Below the pieces are notes generated by a model that made no database searches, had not been told where the DNA came from, and saw nothing but the letters and a program-made list of their open reading frames with translations. Positions 46,749 to 59,109 of a DNA stretch of 64,000 bases are shown here, in pieces. Each line of letters opens with the position of its first letter. Position 1 is the stretch's first letter. The stretch is taken from positions 1 through 64,000 of the forward strand of contig MU266456.1 in assembly GCA_021014945.1 (NCBI GenBank), in the 5' to 3' direction. Source of the stretch: Leucogyrophana mollusca. Its lineage: Eukaryota; Basidiomycota; Agaricomycetes; Boletales. The translations under genes and the position numbers were made by a program.

Positions 46749-47784
46749 TTATGCTTCAAGTGCCTCAGCGGGGCTTAGCCGATCGTAAGGGCAAGGAGCT
46801 GGGATGTTTTCGTCCAAGAGGAAATATTGCTTCGCCTCTCTGGACCCCTCATCACCATAATTCTTTAGCTCCGGGCTTACAGCAATCGGATCATATTTTG
46901 CCAGGAGAGCGCGGACTTTGGCGAGGGCGCCGGCTCGCTTGGCGTCACTGCTGAACAAAATGTCGAAAATCCACTTTGGCTGGAAGACAATGGTGAGCCC
47001 TTGAGCGTAGCGCGAGCGACGGACTTGATGGGCAGGAGTCTGGATGACCGTAAAAAATGGCTCTCCGCCGAAGCAGAAACACCATTTGTCGGTATTGATG
47101 TCGCGAGGGACATGGGCAGGCCACGGCTTGGTGTCGAGTTTGGCAAGGCCGTCGAGAAGCTGCCAGAACTCGGAATTGTACTGGTCAATTGTGCGGGGGC
47201 TGTCGTTTTTCCTCGCGAGAAGGACAAGGGATGTGTTGGGACCTAAGGCATGCGCCTGAGGGAGGTACACGGAAAGGGCAGAGGCGAGCGCGCGAATATG
47301 ACGACGATCAGAGAGATCATCCGAATCAATAAATATATATAATTGGTCGTCGGTTTTGAAGCCTTTGGTTGCGTAGATGCAAGGGAAGATCACGTCTTGG
47401 TCAAGAAGGACCGCTTTGTACTCCTCATATGCTTGTCGCTGCCATGACCCATCGGGGAATGTCGCAGTAACTTCAGCCCTAGTCCGCCGTTAGGAGGGAC
47501 GTAGGGTAAATCACTGCGTATGAGCGTACCTTGTCAATGGCTTGCTAGTGAGGTCTCTGTTGCCCTTGACGAGGGAGACGGGTACACTTTCCTAATAAAA
47601 CAACCCGCCGCGTGAGTGACGCAAAATAGACTGCGCTGCCTTCGACACTCACGGTGAAGGACAAGAATGTGCCGCGAAGATTTTTGAGAGCGCTGGGAAG
47701 CTTTATCGAGGCCGCATTTGCGAAGAGCGTCAGAACGACGCCTCCGATGATTGATGTAGCCAAATAATAGATGATATCAATCAT
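46749..47784 (-). CDS. YqcI/YcgG family protein with membrane anchor
   Basis: Exons 47653-47784, 47530-47591 and 46749-47478 give 307 aa. The N terminus (MIDIIYYLATSIIGGVVLTL) is a likely signal anchor. The body matches the YqcI/YcgG family seen in bacteria and fungi, with PCIYATKGFKTDD, WCFCFGGEPFFTVIQTPAHQ, RRSRYAQGLTIVFQPKWIFD and a C-terminal RxAKQYFLLDENIPAPCPYD. No biochemical function is established for the family that I know. The CFCFGGEP segment and neighbouring His are the most conserved-looking part. It is convergent to nothing and lies alone with 1.6 kb of gene-free DNA upstream. Confidence 0.78.
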
Positions 47785-49418
47785 GAGTGAATGGTTGGTG
47801 CAGATTGAATTTTGCTCTGCTCCAAGGAGCTCTTATAGGATCTTGGATCCCTCAGCCTCGAAGGGGAAATTCAAGGTGGTGCGTCAGAAGCTCGCATTCT
47901 GTCGTTTCCATACCCTTGGTTCCTTGGACGTGTAACCTGTGGCGACTGCAGGAGTGTGTCTTTCTACCGAGTACAGGTCAAATGACCGACCGGTGTGGCT
48001 AAGCAAAAAGGAGTAAATTCAAGAATGAAACTACCGGTTGTACCAGGTTCGCGTGGACGCCTGGGAATGGACGGCTCTGCGCCAATGTCAGTGGAAGCCC
48101 AGATTAACGAAAACTCGTCGGAGTGAGAAGATCACCTAGGGGGAGTTTCGATTTGGCGGGATACAAGGCATATAATCCAGCGGATCAAGAAAAAGGACGC
48201 CTTATTTCGTTAGAAGATTTAATCAGTGAAATACCGTCAGCTCTCAGATGCGCCGTCCGATGTCCAAGAGTGCAAAACTTGACTGGGCGTGCACTGTACA
48301 CTGAGAATGGAACAAGGTGGTATAGCTATCTCAGTGTTTTGAGAACATACCTCACACGTCCCACTGTGGACAAATCCTCGAAAGTCGCCACAAGGCTGAT
48401 GGAATTGCGCAATCACAAACGTTTACGCCGTGAGTTATCCAGTCTGTAGAGCCGGACAGGCTATTAAAGAAGCCCGAGCTGTTCGGTGCTCCGACCTACT
48501 TCGACCTATATTTTGCCGAGTAAAACCATTGCAAAGTTTTTCGCGGTCAGCTACGACCAGGTCACGCACCGTCGAAAGTGCAACGATCAAGATCCAGTCC
48601 ATATGCTCGTCTCACGAAGTTTTCCCATCCGGCGAATGCGCACTTTTGATGGCGAGAATTAGAAACAGAAGGCATCTCAATCGTAACAAAAAGCAAGGGT
48701 CTGTAGGCTTGACAGGGCTTCATTCAAGTTACCTTCGAGAGCACGTGACCGCTGTTGAACAATTTTTGCGAGCCTGAGCGAGTTGCGACATTCGAAGCAA
48801 CAACCAGGACTCCTAGAAAAACAAACAGTGCAGTGAGTACCAGTGAGTGCCGAGTAATACTATGAAGGCCGAAGGCCGATACTTTGTGTCCCCCAAGTTC
48901 TCGATCTGACCTTCAATACCCTGGTCTTGCCTTTGGTCTTGCCTTAATCGCGGACCGCCGTCCAGCGAGATCACTCAGGCTGTCAACAGGCAATTTGACA
49001 TGCGAGGTTTTACAGTCCTCCGAGGGGACCTGAAGGAGTTATTTGCGGCCCCCGTTACCGCAGAGGTGATTCTTCGTTGTGGCCATTAGCCGGCGCTTGC
49101 ACAACAAGAGAAGGTGAATAGAATCTGTTAGGATTGTGGAGATGCTCATCGCTTACCGACAAGTTCCCCACACCGTCATGCCCCGTACGGTCGTTTTCCC
49201 ACCCCCGGTTCCAGTGAAATCCCGCTAGGAACCGTCATCATTGATCACTACCATGACTCCGGTAAGTAGAGGCTCGTTGTTATCTTGATACAGAGCACAA
49301 TTTTCAAACTGTTTAGCCAAGCACGAGCGCCAAATTGTAAAACCCAGCGTATAAAGATGTGTCAAGGAAGGGACTTCTCAGGACCCAGCCTTCCTCCCAC
49401 CATTGAAAGGCCCGAGCC
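47785..49418. other. 1.6 kb intergenic, two unsupported frames
   Basis: Divergent region between the YqcI/YcgG gene and catalase. Plus-strand frames of 108 codons (48123-48449) and 115 codons (48430-48777) overlap but have no motif, signal peptide or splice link. I treat them as chance frames. Confidence 0.45.
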
Positions 49419-52082
49419 ATGTACATCACCACTATTGCCGCCTTATATTTCTCAGGAATTGCATGCGCAAGTGCAAGCGCTGCAGACGCAAAACGCGATT
49501 CCAGTCAGCCCTACTTCAACATTTATCAAGGTCCCGATGAACAGGATTCCATAATAAATGATCCTTCCACTCAACTCGAGTACACGCTTTCCGGGGGACA
49601 GCCGTGAGTGGATATACGCTTGGCGTAGCAAGTTTTATGGAGCTCAAGCGCAATACAGATACCCCAACCCATACTTCTCCGATCGATTAGGAACGACCGG
49701 GCCCCTTCTGATCCAATCCACCAATCTGGTCAATAACCTTCCGCTTCTAGTCTCGCTAATCTCTGCCTAATCTGTTCCGTTACCAGATTGAGCAGCTCGC
49801 CCACTTCGTCCGTGAAAGAGTGGTAAGCTGCGAAAAGAGGCAAACAAGAAAGGCCCCGTTTTAACCACAGCTCTCTCTAGCCCGAGAGGACTGTTCATGC
49901 CAAGGGTGGGGGTGCGCACGGCTACTTTGAGGTGACCACCGATGTGGGCGCAAATTATAGCATGGCGGATGTCTTCTCCACCGTTGGAAAACGCACTCCG
50001 GTAACTGCCCGTTTGTCGACCATTGCTGGTAATCTAGGGAATGCGGACAGTGTCAGAGACTTGCGTGGATTGGGCTTTAAGTACGTAGACTGAGCCATGA
50101 CGCACCCGTGCGAGTGCTGAGTGTTCTCGGTGCTTCTTGCTTCTAGGTTGCGAACAAACGAGGGCATTTTGGACTGGGTATGGATTTTTCCCGCTGAAGT
50201 GGTACCCGAGACTGATTTCTTCGACCAGGTGTTCCTCAACCATCCTGTGTTCTGGCTTCGTGATCCTGCGAAGTTCCCACGTAAGTTCAGAGGTGTTCTC
50301 CCGCGTGCCTTTGCTACAGCTTGGCACCCCAGACTTCATTCATTCTCAGAAGCGTAACCCGCAAACCAACCTTTTGGACCACAACGTAAGATTCTTCTTG
50401 CATCGCTGTCACATGTGTGCTGACGCCAAGTTCCATGCAGAACTTCTGGGGTATGCTGACAGGTGTTTTCGGTTTCTTTGGGGTCGCCTGATCTATTTTT
50501 TCTGGACAGACTACCTCTCGGCAAACAATGAGTCGATTTACCAGGTTTGTCGTGGCTAGTCTATTCAAGCTGGGGTGATTTTGACGCATTTTATTTGACA
50601 GGTGATGCGGACATTGTCTGACTTGGGTACCCCATATGGGTTCAGGTAGAAATCCAGCCAACCTTCCATGGATAACTCCGGTGAATCTAAATGTTTTCTA
50701 GACACATGAACGGCTGGAGCGGGAACACTTTCCGCGCCGTCAAAGCAGACGGATCGTGGGTTTACCTCAAGTCAGTGAGAGACTGGCAGCCAAAATTTTG
50801 TGCTCGTAGCTGATGTCTCCCAGGATATCTGCTTACACTGACCAGGGCATCAAAAACAACACCAATTCTGAGTCCATTGTGCAGGCAGGGGTGAATGCCG
50901 ACTTTGGTGTTCAAGATCTCTTCGACGCCATCGAAGCTGGCGATTATCCCAGCTGGACCATTTACTTCCAAGTGATGGAGCCCAAGGATGCCGAGACATT
51001 CAAGTGTATGTGTTTGTAATCATCGAAGCATATTTCTTCGCCGTATGAATATTCCTTTCGCAGATAATATCTTCGATTTGACTAAGGGTGCGTCTTCCGC
51101 GAAGCTAATCGACGGGGAAATGCTCACGTCACCGTTGACATATAGAATGGCTTCCTGAAGATGTGCCTCTGCAAGAAGTTGGCCGCATTACCTTGAACCA
51201 GAACCCGTGAGTTTTGGTAGCCATTCTCCCCGCGGGTATCGCCTAATGAGAACCACCTGTGTTTTAGGCTCAATCATTTCTCGGAGGTAGAACAAATAGG
51301 CTTCGACCCTGGTCAGATGGTGTGCCTCTTTTATTATTCTTGTATGTAAATCCTAAATGGATTTGCTCCTGGCAGCCAAATGGACTTGAGCCAACCGAGG
51401 ACCCCACCTTGCAGGCGCGCCTATTTGCCTATGCAGGTTCGTAGAGTCCTGTCCATTGCCGAGGATATACCCTGAACAACCCCGTAGACGCCCAAAGGTA
51501 TCGCACTGGTATCAATCACAAACAGCTGCCTGTATGTTTGTGCTTCTCTGACGACCGCTCTCACCAACTGACAAAATTCAGATCAACTGCCCTCTCAACC
51601 CTGTTGGTACGTCCGCCTTGACCCCAGATTCATGACCGCAACCGACTTATGCCTTCGCCTTCAGCGAACTTCTTGCGCGATGGTGCCATGAGTTTCAACA
51701 ACCAGGGCAAGCGTCCCAACTTCTGGTCCCAACAGGACCTTTTGGGCCTTGAGGTGCGGCCTTACAACGATGACAACCACACGATTTGGGTTGGCGGCGC
51801 TGTGAAGTACGTTAGTACCCCCAGCGAAATCGACTTCGACCTGCCCCGAATCTTCGTAAGTCGTGACTCAGCCTTGGATGGGACCAAGTTGCTTATACAT
51901 CCTCGTGCTCGTAGTGGAACGGCCTTTCAGAAAGGGACCAGAATAACCTGATATACAACGTCGTCTGGCATCTTGGCCAGGCCTCGGATATGGACATCCG
52001 GACGAAGCAATGCAAGATCTTCGCTCACGTCAATGAGACGTTGGGGCAGGCTATTGCTAAAGGGGTCAACGTGACTTTGTAG
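49419..52082 (+). CDS. Secreted catalase
   Basis: Heme enzyme that splits H2O2 to water and oxygen. Spread over about 14 exons; the first are 49419-49603 and 49659-. The signal peptide is about residues 1-21 ([21 protein letters not shown]). Key motifs in order: NLIEQLAHF, the active-site signature [20 protein letters not shown] with the distal His near 49883-49910, [19 protein letters not shown] with the distal Asn region, [14 protein letters not shown], the heme-ligand motif RLFAYADAQRYR with the proximal Tyr (near 51416-51508), and [19 protein letters not shown]. It ends GVNVTL at 52082. The length and lack of a flavodoxin-like C domain fit a small-subunit catalase. Export suggests defence against extracellular peroxide, perhaps made by the glyoxal oxidases; that link is inference. 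Confidence 0.93.
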
Positions 52083-52264
52083 ATATGGGGATACTGTATG
52101 CAAGGGCCATGGACACACTAGTCAGCACCTGACGGACTCATCACAAATAATAGGTAACTACCGAATAAATGTGAATAAAGATAAGAATATGCATATGCCC
52201 AAAAGAAAGGAAATGCCGAAAAAGTGGATGCCCGCGCAGCAAAAAGAATACGCATCTCCCTGAG

Positions 52265-53180
52265 TCATACGCCCAGTCCAATTGACCACGAAACCATTTC
52301 TTCACTCTCCCAAGTATTCTTCTTCTCGTCGCCGTCGCCGTCTCGCTGCCACTCCACTCTGATACCAACCGAAGCATCAACGAGAACGCGTGCGACGCGC
52401 TCAACATGAATGATGACAGACGGCATCATCCGTATGCCTGTCGTTGCCATTTTCGCAGCGAAACCACCAAGCGACTTCACCGTGGCTCCGGCTATAATAC
52501 CGCCCGGTCTGAAGATAAAGACAGATAACCGGCCTCCTGAGTTCGAACCGATAGAGAGCAACGCGCTCTCCGTTCGTCCCTGGATGTCATTTAGGAAGGC
52601 ACTTCGCCCCTTGAGGTAACAGCTCATACCTTCATATTCCGAGTTTGTGTCTCAAACGAAAACCATCCCTCGCCCGCCTTCCCGTGTCGATCTGCCCATT
52701 TCCCGCTACAGTAGCAAAATCGGAATGGTTGTGCGGCTCGCCCTGTCTTGCCTTCCAAGGGTTGCTGCTGAGCCACCTTGGAAAGGAAATTCGCAGCATT
52801 CACGGTGAACGTATAAGAAATACGTTCGAATTCCTCTGGCGTTGCAAAATCATTGGCTTTCCCTCCTATACACCTGGAGGTCGTTTTGGTAGCCTATCGC
52901 TTCGGGCAGGAACGAGTACATACCATATACACGCTCTACAATCTTCAAGTGCTGCTACGAGTTCCGTGTCATTCTCGTAGTCCCAGTTTCCCATATCATC
53001 TCGAATGATAATGTTCATCTTTTTTATGATCGCAGCCTTGTCGTGTGTCATGTCTTGACTATCCAGCGAAGGAGGACGGCGCGCCACCACCGTAATCTTG
53101 GAAACTCTGTTGTCCAGAAGGGCGTCGAGAAGTACTCGTTTGCCCACAAAGCCCGTGGCACCAGTGATCAGGACGTGCAT
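52265..53180 (-). CDS. NmrA/epimerase-like NAD(P)-binding protein
   Basis: Atypical short-chain reductase with a Rossmann fold. Exons 52924-53180, 52630-52873 and 52265-52579 give 271 aa. The start MHVLITGATGFVGKRVL has the TGxxGxxG cofactor loop, ITVVARR ends the second strand, and FATPEEFERISYTFTVNAA covers the helix following the third strand. FCYCSGKWADRHGK stands where extended SDRs carry the catalytic Ser/Tyr, with no obvious YxxxK, so it may be a binding or sensor protein more than an enzyme. RLSVFIFRPGGII is the usual RPG element. It converges on the catalase gene with 182 nt between stop codons. Similar genes are common in Agaricomycetes, without known function. Confidence 0.85.
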
Positions 53181-53754
53181 GTTAAGTGAGATTGTTGATG
53201 GGGAAAGATGTTCAATTGGACTGAAACACGGGGGTCACTTCCAATTTATGCTGGGGGATGTACAGGCAACAGGTTGATTGGTATTTACCTTGGGCGTCAG
53301 CCTCGGTGTCGTTTGCGTTGATTCCCCGGCAACGCAAAGGCTATGCTCGTGGGAGCTGTGAAGATTGAAGTCTATCGGTCAATGAAGGTGTAAGGATAGG
53401 TGAGCTAAATATTTATATGAGATCGCCAGGAGCTGGATACTTACGCTTCAATCAGAGATACTTTGGAGGAGTGTCAGAAATGATCGCCCGACAAAAATGA
53501 GAAATACAAGAAAGAGAATTTAAAACTGACAATCATGGGCGTTGGGCGCTTAGGGGAATGAAAGAGGCAGTGATCGAAGGTGCACAGACTAGCACAGTAC
53601 TTAACCAGAAGCTGTGCTGACCTTCCTAGTCACTCACTACCAAGTCACAAACGGGGCGACCGGGCGTCTACCTGCAAGCCCCCGACGACACCGACATTGG
53701 CAGTAGCACACAGTAGCTTTCACCAGCTGCTGAACATTGAATGAGCCCGATACT

Positions 53755-55865
53755 ATGCCTTCATTGGTGGCCCCGTTGATACGGCTTTCGATCACAGCCG
53801 CACTCTACTTTACGGCCTTTCTCAGTCTCGACCGTGGATGGGGAAATTGGATAATGCTGGTCACGATGGCCATCACGGTCGCATTGGAGTGGGAAGGAGT
53901 AAGTGTCCACGACGGGAAGCCGCAGATCAAGTGCGTACGACCCTGTCGGCATCAAGCTGCGTTCTTCGTCGTCTCACACACTTCGTGGCAAGCAGGTATT
54001 GGCAGCAACCCGAAGAATACATCTCGGTTCACATTTCTGACATGAAGCACACTATGTGTCAGTTAATGTTCATGGAAGCCATCGGTCTGCTTTCTGCCAC
54101 TCTTGCCTCCCCGTTACCCTTCCTTGGGGCAGTCTTGTTCGTTAGCACATGGACACGCAGTTTCATCACAGCAACATTGATTTTTGCAGTCACCTTACTG
54201 GACCGGATCAAACGCAGATCCCGCCAAGACGAGAAACGGCGCGAGCGGTGCCGAGCCCATGCTGAGTCACTTGAACGAAATCCGTTCGTGCCACCTCAGG
54301 GCGGTGAATGCTTCGTACATCGTTTGCCGCACGAGCTGCTTTCCTATATCTTTGAACTATGTGTCTGCGACGAAGCTGGCGAGGAGAAAGGTCTCAACTT
54401 CGAGGAAGAAGACCTCCAAGATCGCTGGCAAGCTACGTATGGAGTCGATAACACGGATGAAATAGAGTCGCTGGATGGGACTGATGGAGTCGTGCACGAC
54501 ATACCGTCCTTCGATCTTGGTCTCAAACCGCAAATCGTAGTTTCCTCAGTATGCACCCGCTGGCGCTCTATCGCACTGGCTACTCATTCTTTATGGGCAT
54601 GTCTGAAGATATCCTGTCGAGAGAGTCCGCCTTTCGACCGCGTCGAGACGTGGATTAGCCGTACCGGAGCTGTGCCTCTTGATATTGACATTGACTGCGA
54701 CCCGTCCTCCCCAGAACTCATGTTTCTCGAAGACGAGGAGCCAATACCCATTTCCTCACAGGATCTTACCGACCTCCTCGATATTCTCCTACCCCATCTA
54801 CATCGCTGGCGTAGCTTCAAGCTCAGCGTTCTTCACTATGAGGACATGCTCCCAGCACTCACAGTTCTCACCAATCCATTGTTACGTCCCGCAGCACAAC
54901 TCAAAACATTCCAATTAGGGATGCAGCACATTTACAGTGACTATAATACCTGGGAGATCATGTCGCCCGACCTTTTTCGTCATAACATCCTAGCAGGCGG
55001 CGCTCCCCGTCTCCAAAATATCCACCTCGTGGGCGTCCACATGAACTGGGCTCAATCTTGGTTCACGTCCTGCACGAATCTGGTCGAGCTCGATCTCAGA
55101 AGCCACGCAACTAGCGTCCGCCCATCATGGTCCGAATTCGCGCAGGTACTGCGAGGATCACCGGCGCTTCAGACTATGAAGTTGTTCCGATCTGGACCTA
55201 CGGGCAATCCAAAAGCGTGGCCAAAAGACGATGTCGTTGAATGCCGCACGCTGAAGAACCTGGAGATAGAGTATCTTTCCCCGTCTTTTTGCACCGGATT
55301 GTTCCGCCGTTTGGTACTACCTGGCCTCACCAGCCTTAGTTTCGCATTTGACGATGATGGCGAAATCGCTTGCGATAACTTGATCCGCCAACTTGCGGGA
55401 CCTGCCTTCCGCATGGAGGAAACAGCTGAAGGCGAAACCACGCCCAGCCTGCTCTCACAGCTCAGGCACCTTACTGTCGACACCATGCCCTGCCAGTCAA
55501 GCAGTGTTATTGTCATGTATGGAGGACTTTTGCACCTGGAAACGCTCGTTCTTGGACCAGACTTGATAGCACTCAACCCAGCGTGGTTCAACCGACTGAC
55601 ATCGCACAACGGCACCGTATTCCTCCCCTCTCTTACCTCCCTTACCACGGCCGGAGTTTCGGCGAAGAATTTACGCACCATTGTATCGAAGAGACGCAAC
55701 GCAAAGGTTCCACTGAAGACTGTGCACATGCATCGCGGGGATGAAGTGTCGATTGAGGACGCCAAATGGTTGAGAAAGTACCTGGATACTTTTGAGGTAG
55801 ACGGATGGGCTGCCGAGTACTTCCCCACTTTCACAGGGGCGATCCCGGCCCATGCTCTATTCTGA
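53755..55865 (+). CDS. F-box protein with N-terminal membrane segments
   Basis: Exons 53755-53930 and 53996-55865 give 681 aa. Residues 1-50 contain two hydrophobic stretches (LIRLSITAALYFTAFLSL, WIMLVTMAITVALEW). A second hydrophobic region at about 75-120 (MEAIGLLSATLASPLPFLGA, FITATLIFAVTLL) is followed by a basic KRRSRQDEKRRERCR segment. Then comes an F-box (VHRLPHELLSYIFELCV, ...IVVSSVCTRWRSIALATHSLW) and an LRR-like region (LVELDLRSH, LKNLEIEYLS, LTSLSFAF). Joining across the 65-nt intron keeps the frame (donor GTGCGT, acceptor GCAG). Without the first exon, a 675-aa frame opens at 53838, but its first 50 residues look like translated intron. The architecture suggests a membrane-tethered ubiquitin ligase adaptor. 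Targets are unknown. Confidence 0.78.
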
Positions 55866-56329
55866 AAGACGTCGCCAAATCCATGTCTTATCAGGGCGCG
55901 TTGTATGCTGATTTGGTCTCTTGTTCCATATCTACACTAATATTTGCTCCCAGTCCATCGTGCAGCATAGTTATATTTTACGACTGTTGTACTCTTGTTC
56001 CTGTTTGTGGATCACGCATTGTAATCTTCATATACTCCTGGATGGGGTCCATGGTATGGAACGAGTTCCTTAACTACCATGACCGCATCAGCGCTGACTA
56101 TACCCACCAGTGCTGACTAGCTCTGTCGTTTCTGTTGTAATCTAGCATCCTGTAAGTGGTCTAGGTCTCCTCTCGAAGCACCTTTGATATGGCTCCTAGG
56201 CTATGTGTTTCTTGGTCTCCGATCGGCGACCGACGGTGCTGGAGAGTTCATTATAAAGACGTCCTCCAATTACATTCAATTCCGTACTCTCTTGAAACTT
56301 GACTTGGTATATGCAAGCAAGTGTTTCGA

Positions 56330-57408
56330 CTAATTAAAGTACAAGTCTTCCGACCATGCCCCGTAATTATCTACGTCTTCCAAGATGCTCAGCGCTTTCT
56401 CCTTGGCGGCCGCGACGGTTCTTTTGTGCAGCGGAAGGCGCACAGGGGGATTGTCAATGTGCACTATCTTCTCAATCGCAGCAACAGCCTTATCTGCATC
56501 GCCGTCGATGGCGTTCGAGGTGATGTACTTGCGAAACTGGGAGCTTGGGGACGAAGGGTCGGCGTAAGCGGGGTGCTGAGGCTCTATCCGTATGTTTTCT
56601 GCGACTATCTTAGTCCGGAAGGGTCCCGGTTCTACGATGGTTACCTTCAAGTATCTCAGCAAAGAGGAAGGTGTAGTAGCGCCGAGAGATAAACACCTTG
56701 ATATTCCAGGCAGGATCGAGTTCCTTCAATAGAGACTCGCTTAGACCCTCCAAAGCTACAACATGTCGCATAACGGTCAATGTCCTCTACATTTTCAATA
56801 AGACGTGAACGTACCAAATTTACTGTGAAAGAGACCGTGGGACTTGTCAATAATCAAATTGCTTTCAATCTAATTTCACTCACGATGCACCATAGTATGC
56901 GGATGCAGGTCCACCAACTATCCCCAGCCTCGAAGAGACCTGAAGCAATCTCCCTCCTCTCGGCTTATTCACTTCCCTGAAGAACCGAACAGCCTCTCTG
57001 CTAACATGAGCGGCACCCCAGAAGTTGACCTCGAACAGTTGACGAGCAGACTCTTCACTAAGCGACTCTACTTCTCCGATGACGTTCTGACCGGCGTTGT
57101 TGAATACGACGTCGATTCTTCCAAACACCTCCTGCGCTTTGGCGAACGCAGCTATCACCTCTGCTTTCTTGGTGACGTCCAGCTTCACCACGAGGAGCCT
57201 ATCTGAAGGGTATTGGGCTGCTAGGTCAGATAAGGCTTCGGGCTTTCGAAGTGTTGCAACGACGATGTCGCCTTTCTTCAGCAAAAGCTCGGCCATAGAC
57301 CTGCCAAAGCCTGAAGAAGCCCCAGTTACTACGCACAAGGATGTTAGCCTCAACAACAGCCCGAAAGATACAGGACTCACTAAGCCAGATCTTGGGAGTG
57401 GGTGCCAT
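56330..57408 (-). CDS. Short-chain dehydrogenase/reductase, copy 3
   Basis: Third SDR of the same type as those at 22675-23766 and 25059-26142. Exons 57381-57408, 56884-57328, 56815-56822, 56697-56755 and 56330-56644 give 284 aa. Motifs: ITGASSGFGRSMAELL, LDVTKKAEV, FNNAGQNVIGE, SSRLGI and the catalytic YxxxK as YGASK. The lysine codon lies in an 8-nt exon (TAAATTTG), and the following exon is 59 nt, as in the other two. The usual PG after the active site is kept here (VEPGPFRTK), unlike in copies 1 and 2. It is some 30 kb away from the tandem pair and more diverged. Substrate unknown. Confidence 0.92.
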
Positions 57409-59109
57409 ATCGTGTATGAGAGTCTAAGTTGATGATCGAAGAGACGACCTTTATAAGAGAAACGAAAGGGCAGAGCGTGAGTCAGCGAGAGAGGAGCTTT
57501 ATCATCAGGCCTCGTAATCTAGGGGTTCTATTGCAACTTTCTTGCACCAAAGTCAGCTTGGTAAGACAGTCACAGGACCAACGAGAATGGGGAAGATACG
57601 CTCGCTCGTCTTTATGGACTAAGATTGGTGTTGATGGCATTGTTTCAAGAAAGCTATTCTTGGGGTCCATGCGCAGCAGCAGCTGAAACATTCAAGCTCG
57701 ACTCCACCGTCCACGACCCAGGCGAGGACTTCAAACGGCAGAAGAGCAAAATTGAAAGGGGGGGGGATTGTATTACACTTCAGAAGGCACACCTGGGGTC
57801 GGGAATATGCTGTATGACTCAGACCTCAGCGTACACAGTATTGGGAATCATGAGAAGGAAGTGAAGATACCGCTCTGGAGGATCTTAACGTCAGGCGGTA
57901 AGATGCAGAAATTGCTAGAAACATCTCATTCGCCGCGCAGAAGCTCTCGTGTAACAAGAAGACCCAAGATCCCAGTGCGCTCGAATGTATGATATGCATA
58001 GCATCTCCATTCAACGCCATCCAATCACGGTGAATCCTTTGGAGAAACGGAGTTGGCATGGGAAGGCGACTAACCTCAGGACTTTGCGACCATCAATAGA
58101 CGGAGGAGATGCGAGATGGTTGTGTAGAAAATTTCTATGGCGGTGGAATAATTAAAACAGCCGGAGCCAGCTTGTCTATGTATTGGCGTCACCTGAACTG
58201 CAGTACCCATGGGTGTCCGTCCTTCAAGTTACTTCATCGCCGACCCGTCCCGCGAATTCGGCCCCCGAGTAGCATCCAGCGGAAGATCCTCCTGATTCTG
58301 ATCTGAAGATAAACGGGACGAACGTCAAGATACGGTTCAGCGTGACTCTCAGCCTTGGTGCAATGTATTTTAAGGAAGAAGAGACGTTCGAATCGTTGAC
58401 GTACGGTGCGGCATCGCTCACCACCTTTGGTTGATGACCTTTGATAACTGCACGGGAACCGATCGTGATCGTGGTGGAAAAGAAACAGGAAGACAATTCT
58501 ATGTAAACTCCGCCTCGCCCTCCATGGCTCTTACTTTCATTTGGTATCGCCCCATCACCCTGGTCGAAGTTTTCGGCCTCAAAGTTGCCAAAGTGCGAAA
58601 TTAGGTCGTAATACATCGTTCATGAGCTGTTACTCATGATCAGTACACAGTCTCCAGCATCTCGAATAGTATGAATGCACTCCGCGGGAGTGGGCAATCG
58701 AGATTCGTTACGACTTATGGTTTCTTTGTGGTCGCATCCTCGGCGAGCCCAACCCTCGCACACGATATTGCGTACGAGGGATACACGGGTAATTCGCGGA
58801 ACAGTCTCCAGTGTCCTACAGCCGTTACAGAAAGAAACTTAGCCAGAAACCCGACATCACTACCGTGAATCGCTCTTTCCGTTTCTTTGATCTTGCTCGC
58901 ACTTCCGGATTCCGGAAGCCTGACATGCTGCGCGTCTTCGGGGTTTCTTTGAGGTTTCTCGTTTCCATCCACGGAACTCCCTGCGTTCGCCCTACCCTCG
59001 AATCAAAGCTGCGGGGCCTGCTGCAAATATACAAGCTTGCCTATAAAATGGTCATCGTCCGACCGCAATCACCCCGACCATTGACCCCACATTCGGTTTT
59101 CTGAACACC
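57409..59109. other. 1.7 kb intergenic, no supported gene
   Basis: Divergent region between SDR copy 3 and the Gly/Leu-rich protein. A 130-codon minus-strand frame at 58224-58616 and several shorter ones show no motif or splice extension. The TATA box at 59042 belongs to the next gene. Confidence 0.5.
59042..59048 (+). promoter_or_regulatory. TATA box of the 59110 gene
   Basis: TATAAAA, 62 nt upstream of the ATG at 59110, in a typical core-promoter position for this genome. Confidence 0.6.

Noticed and set aside
48123..48777. Two overlapping plus-strand frames of 108 and 115 codons
   Set aside because: No motif or signal peptide and no intron that would fuse them in phase.
58224..58616. 130-codon minus-strand frame
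   Set aside because: No motif or splice extension; likely chance.
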